From assembly GCA_023548195.1 (NCBI GenBank), contig JAJHZJ010000414.1, positions 1,292,001-1,356,000 on the forward strand: a stretch of DNA of 64,000 nucleotides, read 5' to 3'. The notes under the pieces are model-generated. The model saw nothing but the letters and a program-made list of their open reading frames with translations, made no database searches and was not told the origin of the DNA. This stretch comes from Bettongia penicillata ogilbyi. Lineage: Eukaryota; Chordata; Mammalia; Diprotodontia; Potoroidae. The position numbers and the translations under genes are program-made. Below, piece after piece: positions 49,703 to 59,727 of the stretch; within the stretch, counting starts at the first letter, position 1, and every line of letters begins with the position of its first letter.

Positions 49703-51718
49703 CTGAGAGGAAAAACAGAAATGTATTTAAGTAATGACATAGGAGAGAACATGTACAGCAGCAGTACTTATAACAAGAAGAGGAGATTTAAACTTTTAGA
49801 AAGCTTAATTTAAAACCCAAGTTATCCTGAATTACATACAAAAGAAAAACATGCTAGCATTCATTCTACAAAACCTGAATGTCTTCTTACATAAGCCAAG
49901 ATTTCTAAGAAAGATCACAGCTACATACATATCTCTCTGAGATAGTGGATAACTCCCAAGTATCCTAATGAACTGGGGAGGTTTCATGAATGATCCAAAA
50001 CAGAGACAATCAAGACACATGGCAGATTTGGTTTAGGGATGCACACCACACAGACTCAGAGTTTCAGATTTATCAAGGCTGTGTCTCCTCTTGTAGATGG
50101 GAAACCTTCATTCAGAGACCCAGATGAGTTCTGTAACTTCTTCAAGGTCTCTCAGCTGGGACCAGTGTCCTGTGTCCCCTCCAATGTTCTTGACCTTTCT
50201 GGGTAGCAGATATATCTCCCCAGCTGTGTTCAGAATAACTTAACATTAAAATGAGGTCACATCTCCGAAACTTAAAACAAATGACAAAGAGGAAAGGGAA
50301 CCCATAAGTGTGTTCACAACAGGGGGAAGTCTTTAAGGGCTGAAACATCTGCCAAAATCAAGTAATTTGAAGTTAACTCTATGGATACTAAGACTCTGCC
50401 TCTAACTGCAATCCACATTTCACCAGGGCTAAATGCACTTTAGAATATTACCTTTATGAAAAAAGAGGATGCAACTCAGGACATCAGAAAAAGAACATTT
50501 TAAGAAAATATCATCAAAGTAACAGAAAAAATTGGAAACATGTTTAAAAAAATACAAGTCCCAAAATATGTATTTAGGAGTTCTGGGACAAAGGGATTAA
50601 GGTCAGGAACAGTAGGGAAGACCATGAGTTATATTCAGGCAAGAAAGGGAGCAAGCAGGTAAGGGGATGGATTACCAAAGGAAAGGTTCCAAGCCCTGAA
50701 AGAGATCAATACCTTTAATCTTCTATTTCTAGCAATTCTTGAGCATAAGTATCCAGGAGCTGAGGTGGGCCAGGGAAGCAGAAGCAAATGAGGACCATCC
50801 CCTACACCCTTTCCATCACAGAGTCACCATGAAGAGATGAAATTAGGCTGCAGTGATGTCAGGGTGTATACTACATCTTGAAATTCTTTTCTCTACCTAC
50901 TTGCTGATGCTTGAAATTTCTTAAACAGTGACAATGTCTTTTATCTCACAATGAAAGGTTCAAAATGCAAATAACCTAAGATGAACCTCACAAAGAAGAA
51001 AATGAATTCACTCTAAAGTCAATAAAATAAATGCATGATGGCACTATTTTGGTAGGATAAAGGATTTAAAAGAACAAGGGGACACTGCAGTCCTAAAATA
51101 TAAGAAGTCACCATCAAGAGTAGAAAAACACAGAAACAAAAATATCTAGACATCAGCTTCACAACTTTGCTAAGGCATGGTCCCATTTATTTCCAACTGG
51201 GCACCAAAGTGAATGAATGTTTTTGTCCCATGTAATCTGATAAAAAAAAAAAAAAAAACCACTGAACTGTATAATACATGGCCACATTGATTTGAATAAT
51301 TTGTGAAGTTTAAAAACAAACAAAAAATCATGGCCAACTTTTGTCATAAAGGAGCTTTGTTCATAGAAGATATCACTGAATTCTTACTAACATCATTCAC
51401 AATATCATCCTCGTAAACTTACTACTAATGGCAAACAAGCTAAAAAGACAGAGATGGCAAGCAGTATGTTCCCCTCTATCATTTAAATTTCAGAAAACGA
51501 ATTAAGCACATAAAATCTACCCCCCTCCCTTGATTTCAACCAACTAGGCCAACTCCCTAGAAGAAAATATAGAAATACTGTAGCATTTCAATTTTCTCAA
51601 TTTCCTTAGCTGATTCTGTTTATTTTATTCTCAAGTGACTCACAACAGCCTGGACTCAAGTACAGAAGTAAATTCCAATATAAATAAGAATGCATTTAGT
51701 TTGGGGAAATTGAAATAC
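49703..51718. other. Intron C/D, 2.0 kb
   Basis: Mostly unique. A weak MIR-like trace at 50060-50200 ('tgtagatgggaaaccttcat'). A poly-A run at 51241-51258. Nothing else seen. Confidence 0.5.
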
Positions 51719-51811
51719 CTTTTCACTGTCAATGTGGACAACATCTTTAGCTTCAGGATCTTCTTCCCAAAGTGGGGCCCCTTCTGGATCCTTCAGAAAG
51801 GCCACTATGGA
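51719..51811 (-). CDS. PDIA5: PDIA5 exon C (linker into first catalytic domain)
   Basis: A 93-nt exon, 31 codons, phase 0 at both ends, with acceptor ACTGTTTTAG and donor GTATTT. It reads SIVAFLKDPEGAPLWEEDPE then AKDVVHIDSEK, matching human residues 130-160 with four or fewer differences. It holds the PLWEEDP linker that precedes the first catalytic thioredoxin domain, and the start of that domain's first beta strand (VVHIDSEK). The donor lacks the usual purine and G at +4/+5. Because it is symmetric, exon skipping would keep the frame. A 38-bp tandem duplication lies 44-120 nt upstream of its acceptor (51856-51931). Confidence 0.96.
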
Positions 51812-51855
51812 CTAAAACAGTAAAGAAGACAAAAAAAAGCATTTTATCTGAGAAA

Positions 51856-51931
51856 TGTGAGACACTCGGAGCACCCTGCTCTTCTCCCTTGTATGTGAGA
51901 CACTTGGAGAGCCCTGCTCTCCTCCGTTGTA
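51856..51931. repeat. 38-bp tandem duplication upstream of exon C
   Basis: Two copies (51856-51893 and 51894-51931) that begin 'tgtgagacac' and end 'ccttgta'/'cgttgta', with five mismatches by eye. They lie 44 to 120 nt upstream of the exon C acceptor in transcript direction, at the outer edge of the branch-point zone. Confidence 0.85.
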
Positions 51932-52509
51932 CGTACCAGGGTATCCTGAGCTTGTCACCACAAGATTTTATTTCATAACTAACACAACCGCACAGTGAAG
52001 ATCAAATGCTGAGTCTTTTATAAAGGAAAAAGGACCCATTAATACCCATTGCTTTCTTTCCTTCCCCCAACTTTTCAAACAGGCCCTTTCACTCACTCTG
52101 GTCAAACTGATCCATGTGTAGGCTGTGTCTACAGAAAACAAGGCAATTGTTTGGACAATCAAACCAGAAAGACACATTTATGTCTCAATTACAAAATCTC
52201 ATCTCCTCAAAGATGCCTCCCCTAATTGGAAAAGAGGTGACAACTTACTCCTTGTTTAAACAGCAAACTTCCATGATTCTTTTCTACTCACTGGGTCATT
52301 GAGAATGCCTATACACAAGATAATTATGTAATCTTAACAGACTGTTACCTGTTTAGTATATATGTTAGCCTCATGTTAATTAATGTATACCTTCCTTTCC
52401 ATGTCTGCCTGCATCAATGTCTCCACCTGGGAACGCCCTGAAGAAGTTTATGTCTGCATCAATCTTCTTCTACATTACTTAGCACCTAATCACCTGAGAA
52501 GGGTTATGG
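51932..52509. other. Intron B/C, unique stretch
   Basis: Nothing recognised. Confidence 0.45.
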
Positions 52510-52645
52510 TAATCAAAAACTGATAAATCACTGAATCTCTCAGGCCTCAGCTTTCTCATGTATTTATGAGAAAAAAAATAACAGGTAACATTAGATTAGA
52601 TGATCTTTGAGATCCCTTCCAACTCTAAATAAAATCTCTAATCCT
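52510..52645 (+). repeat. SINE fragment
   Basis: 'aggcctcagctttctcatgt' and 'gatgatctttgagatccctt', a SINE 3' end. Confidence 0.6.
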
Positions 52646-54119
52646 ATGATAGATGCTTAATGAAAAAGGATTTGGGAGACTTTATTATTTCAATAACTGG
52701 CTTAATTTTCTAGTTCATTTGAAAGGTACAAACAAGAAAGAGACATGATCATTCCCTTCTCTCTAGCCTTGGAATACAGCACAGCTCAAGGACCATCAGG
52801 CCCCAGCTAGAAGTCCTCTCCAACCTCCCCCTTGGTTTCCACCAAGTTACTCACAAAGTAATAGGGGAGACAGTAAACAATAATCTGAGGGATTACACTG
52901 CTCACAGATGCTCCAGTATTTCTGAAACAACAGTTCAAAAGCTGTATTTTCAGGCTAAGTGTTAAATCTTGAGTGAAAAGGCAAGCCAGTCTGCTCGACA
53001 TCCTCTGAGGTTCTCTATCCACACCACTTAGAGGCGAGGCTATCAGTCAAAATGCTTGATGTTGATATAGCTCAGCCAGCTAATAATGCTGGAGCAAAGA
53101 GGGAGGAAAGGAAGTTACAAACATAGTAAGTATTTATGGATCACTCTTAGCATGTCTGCTCTCAGCTCTGGTCCACAAGCACCAAGGTGGCACAGAGCTG
53201 AGATCAGCCATTCCTTTTCCTCTGAAAGAAGCAGCAACCACGAAAGGGTGCTCAGTGTCACCTGGACCACCATCCCTCAAAGCTAGGATAGAAGAGATGC
53301 CAGATTCAGTGGTAAGCAAGATCAAGTCTTCAGCTCTCCCTGATCTGTCCAAGCACGTGCCTTCTAAGGATACCTTTTCAACAAGCTTCAGTGAACAGTG
53401 ACAGTCTTGGGGCAGGAGGGGATGACAGGAGAGAATCCTTCAAATGGGATTACGCTATTAGTTCTTATTCACTTAGTAAATTCCTGGAGAGGGCCTTAGG
53501 GAGACTTGTCTCATTTTGAGAATCTGTTATCTGGAAACAGCTGTTATGAAAGAATAGGGAGGAGGGCCAAGAATTAGAAGGACTTAATTCATTCAATTTT
53601 CCCATCAAGCCAAAAGAAGAAAAGCTGTGAAGTAGCTTCTGGCACCAGAAGAGAAGAACCAACCTTGCTTTCCAGCAGCCAAAGGGATTATTTCCTGGAT
53701 GGTTTCCAACCCTTTTATCATGGGGTACAAGAAGACGTGGCTTGGACTGAGCCTTCCCAAAGACAGGCCAGAGTTCCCTCAATCAAGGTCCCTTTCTCAT
53801 TTTCTGCTATTGAGGATATTTCCCTGTAAGTGTCTGGTGACATTTTCCCCCACTGATAATATAACCTTGCCTCACAGCCATGAGAAAGGAACAAATGTGG
53901 CTGAAGAAAATGGCATCTTTTAACTGAAGAAATTAAACACACTGACAGTCTTTAGAGCTTCAAGGCTAATTCTTGTTTAAATGAAGTTGAATGATCTCTC
54001 TCTGAGTGTCTGGGTAGACAAAGGCTGGGCAAGCGCAGATGGGGAGAAATGAAAAACAGTAATCCCCAGGTGCTCTCAGTGTGGGCTACAGCTAAGTCCT
54101 CACAGTACAGCAAGTACTG
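52646..54119. other. Intron B/C, unique stretch
   Basis: About 1.5 kb with no recognised element. Confidence 0.45.
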
Positions 54120-54295
54120 TATGTTCACAGAATTAGAGATAGAAGGCACCTCTGGGGTCATTCAGACCAAACCCCTTATTCCACAGACAGGGAAACTGAG
54201 GCCCAAAAAGGCTAAATTATTTGCCCAAGGTCAAACAGGCAGTAAGTGGCAGAACTGAAATATGAATCCATATTCTCTGGTACTAAATCACTAGG
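54120..54295 (+). repeat. MIR-like element
   Basis: 'gacagggaaactgaggccca' and 'ttgcccaaggtcaaacaggc'. Confidence 0.7.
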
Positions 54296-54529
54296 AAGGA
54301 TCTAATGCAATCCTGTATTGTATAGTTTTTGCTATCTTTTGCCTCATTATTATCTACTTTTAAGAACTGGACTCTGGGACAATTAAAAGGGTTTGGGAAC
54401 ACTAGCGATACAAGATACAATGCTTTTATATTATACAGGGAGATCAGTTGCTAAGAATACTTATGGCTCATGGCCCAGATAAATATCATGGGCAGATAGA
54501 TGGAATGTCTTCCTAACAGGACATGGAAG

Positions 54530-54685
54530 ACAATGCATCTTTTCAGAAAAAAATTCAAATGCATAAAATAAAATACACAGGAAATAAAATACAAAGAAAC
54601 TCAATTATGTTGAAATACAGTTACCAAAATTTTTTTTTTAAATCAAGTCTATGGGCACTAAATTAAGAAGACCTGCACTGTAGCA
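54530..54685 (+). repeat. Third, partial copy of the MITE-like element
   Basis: 'aatgcataaaataaaataca' and 'attatgttgaaatacagtta', then 'actaaattaagaagacc'. Matches the right two thirds of 34733-34922. Confidence 0.55.
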
Positions 54686-54749
54686 TTATGTCCTAAGGAT
54701 GTTAATGACCTCTATGTACTCTAAGAGCTCTATGGACAAAAATTATCAT

Positions 54750-54965
54750 CTAAACATTCACGGTAACAAAAAGCTGAAACTAAACACATCAAACAGTGAT
54801 AGGTGAATGGCTGAACAAATCAGTGTGTGGAAATGGAATGAAATGGATGTCAGGATGAAGAATTCAGAAAAAACATGGCAAAGCTTGTGTGAAGAAACAC
54901 CATGTGAAGCAAGCAGGACCAAAAGAATGATTTATACAGTGACTCAAACAACGTGAATTGATGCC
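54750..54965 (+). mobile_element. L1 3'-end fragment, decayed
   Basis: 'tgaatggctgaacaaatcag' and 'gtgaagcaagcaggaccaaa' resemble L1 3' sequence. 54966-55639 after it shows nothing recognised. Confidence 0.5.
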
Positions 54966-55639
54966 AACAAAAACCCAAGACGTAACAGTCAGAGTACTGT
55001 ATTTACTGTCAAAGTTAGAGGCTACATTCCTTCTTTCTATTAACAATCGATAAGCTAAGTTTTTTGGCTAAGGTACCTTGTAAGGGAGACTGCGTGAGTA
55101 TTTATTGTGAAGCATCTATTTTCAATATAAAATGTATCAGATTTTAAAAGGAAAAATGTTTTAAATTTAGTATTAAAAAAGAAACCAGCTTCTTTAGAAA
55201 ACCTGACAAATTATAGCTTGGTTTGAAAAGATAAGTTATTGAAGGCTGCTGCTTAAGTTGCCTTGTATGGAAAATTTGAAAGTTGAGAAGGGGAATCTAA
55301 GAGAGGTAACTCAGCATATTAGAAGTCCCAGAGTTAGGTGATATAAACCAGAAGGTGAGCAGATGCATATCTTCCTCACAATTAGTCCCACTTTCACTAG
55401 GCCAAACAAAGTCATGAGAAACTTTGCAAAAGAGGGAAAGAGATTAGACTATATTAGTTATAGACTAATTTGCACTTCAATCTGAATAAGTTTGGAGGGA
55501 AAATTCTGCTGTATTAATATTTGAGTGTGAATTACTTTGGAAAGCCCCAAAGAAATGGTGAAAAGAAATGGAAGAAATGGTGAAAGAAGGTTAAATACTG
55601 GGTTTAAGATGAAACATTTTTTTCTCAACATATTACTTA

Positions 55640-56215
55640 TTTTTAACATTTTTTTTAGATTCTGAGTTCCAAATTTTTCTCTCCCTTCAACTCCTCTCCC
55701 ACCCACCAAGATGGCAAGCACTACATCAATTATATATGTGAAACCATGCAAGACATTTCCATATTAGCCATGTCACCAAAAAAGCAAGAAAAATAAAGCC
55801 AGATAAATTATACTTCATTTTTCACTCAAAAAATCATCATTAATTAAATAAATAATCACCAGTTCTCTCTCTGGAAGTGGAAAATATTTTTCATCACGAG
55901 TCCTTCAGAATTATCTTGGATCGCTGTATTGATCAGTGGCTAAACCTTTTGCAGCTGATCACCATCACAACATTACTCTTACTCATTCTGCTCACTTCAT
56001 TCTGCATCAATTCATACAGGTCTTCCTAGGTTTTTCTGAAACCAGCCCTCTAATCATTTCTAGCAGCACAATAGTATTACACGACAATCACACGCCACAA
56101 CTTGTTCAGTCATTCCCCAATTGATGGGTATCCCCTCCATTTCCAATTCTTTGCCACCAGAAAAAGAGCTACTATAAATATTTTATACACATAGGTCCTT
56201 TTTAAATTTCTTTGC
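55640..56215 (-). mobile_element. L1 3'-end fragment, minus strand
   Basis: Plus-strand text 'tcactcattctgctcacttc' analogues, 'caattcatacaggtcttcct' and 'tcattccccaattgatgggt' are the reverse of the L1 3' end. This copy is in the same orientation as PDIA5. Confidence 0.7.
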
Positions 56216-56309
56216 TCTTGTGTTTAAGGTTTAGAAAGTATGTCACAAGCACATGGGTTGTTGGGTTCATTCTAGCTTAAGTTATTTCAATATTAATTAT
56301 AAACTGTAA

Positions 56310-56775
56310 TTCAGACACATCACTTGTCTCATGGATTATGGTAATGCCACTAATCAGTCTCTTTGCTCCCACTTATTCCCTCTTTCTGATGCATCTAGTG
56401 AAAGCAGAATCTGATTATGTTATTGCCCATGCTTAAATCCCAGCAGTGGTTTCCAACTCCTCAGGTTTGTTGGAGCCACTAGAACTTTTAGTTCCATCTT
56501 CACAACATGGGACCTATCTGCATGCATACTGAGTTTCAGTGATCAATGGGACCACTAGTTGTCCTCTGGACAACAAGAAGTGCCTTCTTGCAGACAAGAC
56601 GGCCTTTACAGCTGATTTATAGTACTTCCTCATCTCTGACTCTCAGAATCCTTATCTTCCTAGAAGTTCCAGCTCAAGTGCCATCTTTCTAAGTCTCAGC
56701 CAAAGTATGTGACTCAGGAGGGAGGCTCATCCTTTTCCATAACCAACCAGTATAATCCATCTGATTATTTCAGAA
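56310..56775 (+). repeat. L2 fragments
   Basis: 'gtctctttgctcccacttat', 'cagcagtggtttccaactcc' and 'agttccagctcaagtgccat' are L2 3' landmarks. Confidence 0.6.
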
Positions 56776-57670
56776 TTTAATGCAGGCCTGGATATACAGC
56801 TTGCAAAGCATCAGTTCTCACTACAACTGTAAAACAGGTAATAAGTAATGATGTGTCACATGGTTTATTTGGGACAAATAACCAGAACTGCTTGGACAAG
56901 AAATCTTCTGGTTCCCTCAGGAGATAGACAATGGCTGTGAGTGCCATGGAATTAGAAGGGATTCCAGGCCAGTTGGGAGAGGTGATTAGAAAAGGAGAAT
57001 GTTTTAAATGAGGAGAGACCTGGCAACTCAATTTTAGTCACAAACAATAACAATAGTTAAAAAGAGAAAATAGAGTTCGGAAAGGAGGTAAAAATGAGGG
57101 ATGGGTGGAAGAGTTTGAAGCAGAATTGGGCTGAACAGAAATACCCAGACAAAAGGATAGGAATTGGTTTGGATTAGATATCACTGATTTTCTAAATTGG
57201 AACTGAGCATATATCTGTAACTCCCAACCTGTACATAGTTTGTACATGCACTCAAGATCACTGGCCTGAAGTATTTCATTACTGTTGTCATTACAACCGG
57301 AGAGGAGTACAGGACATAAGGGAGGCTTTCAGAGTCCTAAGGAAAAGTCCCCACACACTGGGTAACAACAGTGCTATAATGTTACTATTACACTACATAA
57401 TTGCTGATTAATTGAACATTTTATTGTATTCTTAAGTCATTCTAATTTTAAATATATATATGTATACGTATATATAGTATATATATATTTATGTAAACAC
57501 ACATATATCTGAGATAGTCTACTGAAATGCATGAGAAAGAAAAATCCCTTTATGAGATTCAAAACAACTGTTTGTAAAATTTGCCCTGTTTCCTTTCAAA
57601 AAGAGAACTGTCAAATACTTAACAGCAATTCAGACTCCTACCCTGCTGAAAATCAAAGAAGCTGGTTTAC
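56776..57670. other. Intron B/C next to exon B, with TA-rich tract
   Basis: Unique sequence except for an ATATAT/GTATAC-rich stretch at 57449-57515. Confidence 0.5.
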
Positions 57671-57716
57671 CTTAAATGTCACAGCACGATTATATTCAGT
57701 GTGAAATGCACCATCC
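57671..57716 (-). CDS. PDIA5: PDIA5 exon B (46-nt exon)
   Basis: A 46-nt exon, 196 bp downstream of exon A, with acceptor TTTAACAG and donor GTAAAC. It completes the split Lys codon and encodes DGAFHTEYNRAVTFK, identical to what I recall of human residues 115-129. It ends in phase 0. Its length is not a multiple of three, so skipping it would shift the frame. The donor GTAAAC departs from consensus at the G of position +5. It is one of the shortest exons in the gene and sits at the end of the N-terminal thioredoxin-like domain. Confidence 0.96.
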
Positions 57717-57912
57717 CTGTTAAACAGAGAAAGGAAAAGAGTGTTGAGACTTAAAGAACAGCCAGGCGGGGCCATAAGACACAGTCATTTAATTAAAAAC
57801 ATAAAATCTCCATCTGAAATAACACCAATCTAGTGGGTTCACTGTTAATACTGATGAGGACCTCATATGGCTATTCAAAAATTACAAGGGGCCCACGTCC
57901 CTTCACACTCAC

Positions 57913-57996
57913 TTGTAGTGAAGTAATTCCACTTTTTTGTCCTTTGTGCTGGGGTCAACTTTCATCTTCTTACACAATTTCCGACTCTCTGCATCA
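57913..57996 (-). CDS. PDIA5: PDIA5 exon A (end of N-terminal non-catalytic domain)
   Basis: An 84-nt exon with acceptor TTTTGCAG and donor GTGAGT. It starts at the third base of a codon and ends after two bases of one. It encodes 27 whole residues, DAESRKLCKKMKV followed by DPSTKDKKVELLHY, matching human residues about 87-113. The segment belongs to the N-terminal thioredoxin-like domain, which carries no CXXC site. The preceding coding exon was not found up to 64000, so at least 6 kb of intron precedes this exon. Compared with remembered human sequence there are a few conservative changes (LS to PS, F to L). Confident from near-identity and exact splice signals. Confidence 0.96.
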
Positions 57997-58189
57997 CTGC
58001 AAAATATAAATGTTGAAAACCACTGATTATCTGAATTCCTCCTGATAGTTTGGGCAGATCAGGGCCTAGTGGAATTTCCTAATGAGAGAATGAGTGGAAC
58101 AGTTGTACAGATTAGCTCATTAGCTAATACATAAATCTTATAACAATAAATTTTTGCTGAGTATCTCCTGGAAAGGTAGGTTGAAAATT
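57997..58189. other. Intron upstream of exon A
   Basis: Unique sequence next to the exon A acceptor. The exon encoding the residues before Asp87 was not found here or anywhere up to 64000. Confidence 0.5.
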
Positions 58190-58790
58190 GATCGTGCAAG
58201 GTTGAAGAGTTTGGACCTTATCATGTAGACAATAGGGAGCCATCAAAACATTTCTGAATGGGGGAATGACATCACAAAGGAATCATAGAAGTGTGGAGAT
58301 CACTTAACACAACTCTCATTTTATAGACAGGAAATGGAAGTTCCAAGATGTTAAATATATTGCTACAAAATGCTGTTGTAGATAAAGATTGATCTATCAA
58401 CAGTATGCAGGATGGGTTGAAGTGGTGAAATAACCAAGTTAGGGTGACCAGTTAGGACACACCAGAGATGCTAGACTGGAAAAACTGACAGGACTTAGCG
58501 GATATGAGGGACAAAACATCAAAGACGATTACAAGGTTTTGAACCAGGGCAGCTGACAGAACTGACATCCCTGAATGTGAATAGTCGATAAAAGACAGGA
58601 AGAGGGGCAGAATACGAAGGCAGGTGCAAGAATGAGGAAATGAGCAGGAAGAGAAGCCCGGAATGGGCTGAGGTACCCCAGGATGAATACTCTCAAAAGT
58701 TACTGAGAAAAGCCTTGAAGGGAACAATTAGAGAATAAGACTGAATCCTAGTGCAGTGTTGTGGAAGCCCAAGAGAAGGGAAGGTAAGGA
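58190..58790 (+). repeat. Old mammalian interspersed repeat, 3' part
   Basis: Same family as 27166-27700 and 35560-36770: 'aatagggagccatcaaaaca', 'ggggaatgacatcacaaagg', then 'actgacaggacttagcggat'. A MIR-like trace is embedded at 58280-58370. Confidence 0.5.
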
Positions 58791-58845
58791 AAGAATAAGC
58801 AGTTATATAGTGCCTATATGTGCCAGGTCCTGTGGTAAGTGCTTT

Positions 58846-58860
58846 AGAAATATTACCTCC
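58846..58860 (+). repeat. Target-site duplication, left copy
   Basis: AGAAATATTACCTCC, identical to 61886-61900. It flanks the HAL1-like element and marks its exact ends. A 15-bp duplication with an A-rich start fits target-primed reverse transcription by L1 machinery. Confidence 0.95.
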
Positions 58861-58870
58861 TGGGGTGGAG

Positions 58871-58882
58871 CCAAGATGGCGG
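58871..58882 (+). promoter_or_regulatory. YY1-like site at the retrotransposon 5' end
   Basis: CCAAGATGGCGG lies 11 bp from the element's first base. It matches the YY1 core (AAGATGGC) that sits at the same place in primate L1 5' UTRs and helps set the transcription start. Presence of the site and its position are seen; its use is inferred. Confidence 0.7.
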
Positions 58883-59337
58883 AGTAGAAGGACGCATGTT
58901 TACGAGCTCCAACCCGCAGCCCATAGAACTAATGTAAAAAGAGATCCGCATAACTTCTGGACCACTGAAAGGGGTACAGAAACGGAGTGGAAGAGATTTC
59001 CGTGCCAGAGAGCCCTGGAGACCCGTCCCCAGGGTCCGTCGCACCCCGGAAAGCAGACACCACTCCAGCGCTGCCCGGGCCGTGGCCCCAGAGAAGCTGA
59101 CCTGAGCAGGCTTCAGGGATGGAAGCTCCGGCAGCAGGGAAAGTCCCTCCACCCACAGAAGCTACAGGTCAGTGAGAGAGACGGCTGGCTGGCTGAGGGG
59201 AGTGGGGTGTCTCCGTGACTCAGGCCCCCTCGGGAGGAAGCGGCAGTGGCAAAGACGGGGGCAGAAAGCGGTGGAGGCAGAGGTGTGGGCAGCAGCGGAG
59301 GCAGCAGCGGCCCGGCACTCCCCCAGCAGCAGGCAGG

Positions 59338-59727
59338 ATGTTCATTACTGAAAGTCTCTGCATAAACAACCTGAGGGAGCTGAGCCTGGGAGACGGCCCT
59401 GCCCCACCCTGCTCCACTACTGAAGGCCTCTGCATAAAGCCCCTGAGGGAACTGAGCCTGGGAGGCGCCCCCCCCCCCACCCGCTCCGTTCCTGAAGGTC
59501 TCTGCATAAAGCCCCTGAGGAAGCCGAGCCTGGGAGGCGGCCCTGCCCCTACCACAGCACCAGAATTAAAGGTCACATTGATTAGCAGGTGGGCGGCACG
59601 GAAAGCACATTTGAATTTCACCCCAAGCACTAGCTGGGCGGATCTAGGCGGGGGTGGACAGGAATCTCAGAAGTCAAGTAACTGGCTGGGAAAATGCCTA
59701 GAAAAGGGAAGAAAAATAAGACTATAG
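59338..59727 (+). CDS. Upstream open reading frame over the 72-bp repeats (uncertain)
   Basis: An ATG-initiated frame of 129 codons, with A at position -3, runs through all three tandem repeats and ends at TAG 59725-59727, overlapping the ORF1 start by 34 nt in another frame. The same frame is open further upstream to 59215 but with no ATG there. The translation carries three 24-residue units with the shared core LCI, LR and SLGG, and resembles no protein I know. It could be a translated uORF, or simply an open frame kept by a GC-rich repeat whose period is divisible by three. Coding status is unproven. Confidence 0.3.
   Translation: MFITESLCINNLRELSLGDGPAPPCSTTEGLCIKPLRELSLGGAPPPTRSVPEGLCIKPLRKPSLGGGPAPTTAPELKVTLISRWAARKAHLNFTPSTSWADLGGGGQESQKSSNWLGKCLEKGRKIRL
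59347..59562 (+). repeat. Three 72-bp tandem repeats in the element's 5' UTR
   Basis: Units start at 59347, 59419 and 59491. Each contains TCTCTGCATAAA or a one-base variant, CCTGAGG and GAGCCTGGGAGG-type blocks. The period is 72, a multiple of three, so an open reading frame through the array repeats every 24 residues (core CI-x-x-LRE-x-SLG). The array resembles the promoter monomers of rodent L1 in principle, though not in sequence. Confidence 0.9.

Larger units (their letters stand above)
3129..57996 (-). other. PDIA5: PDIA5 gene, central part (ten coding exons A-J)
   Basis: This span covers the visible part of one gene on the minus strand. Exons in transcript order are A 57913-57996, B 57671-57716, C 51719-51811, D 49642-49702, E 44627-44694, F 29702-29793, G 29497-29568, H 20493-20629, I 3871-3941 and J 3129-3292. 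All nine internal introns are GT-AG and the phases join into 888 nt of open frame without stop or frameshift. The product is an ER-lumen thioredoxin-fold protein with a non-catalytic N-terminal domain followed by catalytic domains; two CXXC sites (CAMC, CGHC) are present here. From family knowledge, the protein oxidises, reduces or isomerises disulfides in secretory clients. The signal peptide and first ~86 residues lie beyond 64000; the third CXXC domain and ER-retention tail lie left of position 1. Intron lengths are 196, 5859, 2016, 4947, 14833, 133, 8867, 16551 and 578 bp from A to J. Confidence 0.95.

Noticed and set aside
49304..49813. 169-codon plus-strand frame
   Set aside because: It runs antisense through PDIA5 exon D and both its splice sites. 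No recognisable domain.
58820..59218. 132-codon plus-strand frame across the left edge of the retrotransposon
   Set aside because: It begins in the flanking MIR and crosses the insertion boundary, so it cannot be an evolved gene of either.
59220..59630. 136-codon minus-strand frame over the 5' UTR repeats as an ORF0-like gene
   Set aside because: It starts with GTG rather than ATG, and openness follows from the GC-rich 72-bp repeats. Kept only as a remark in a finding.
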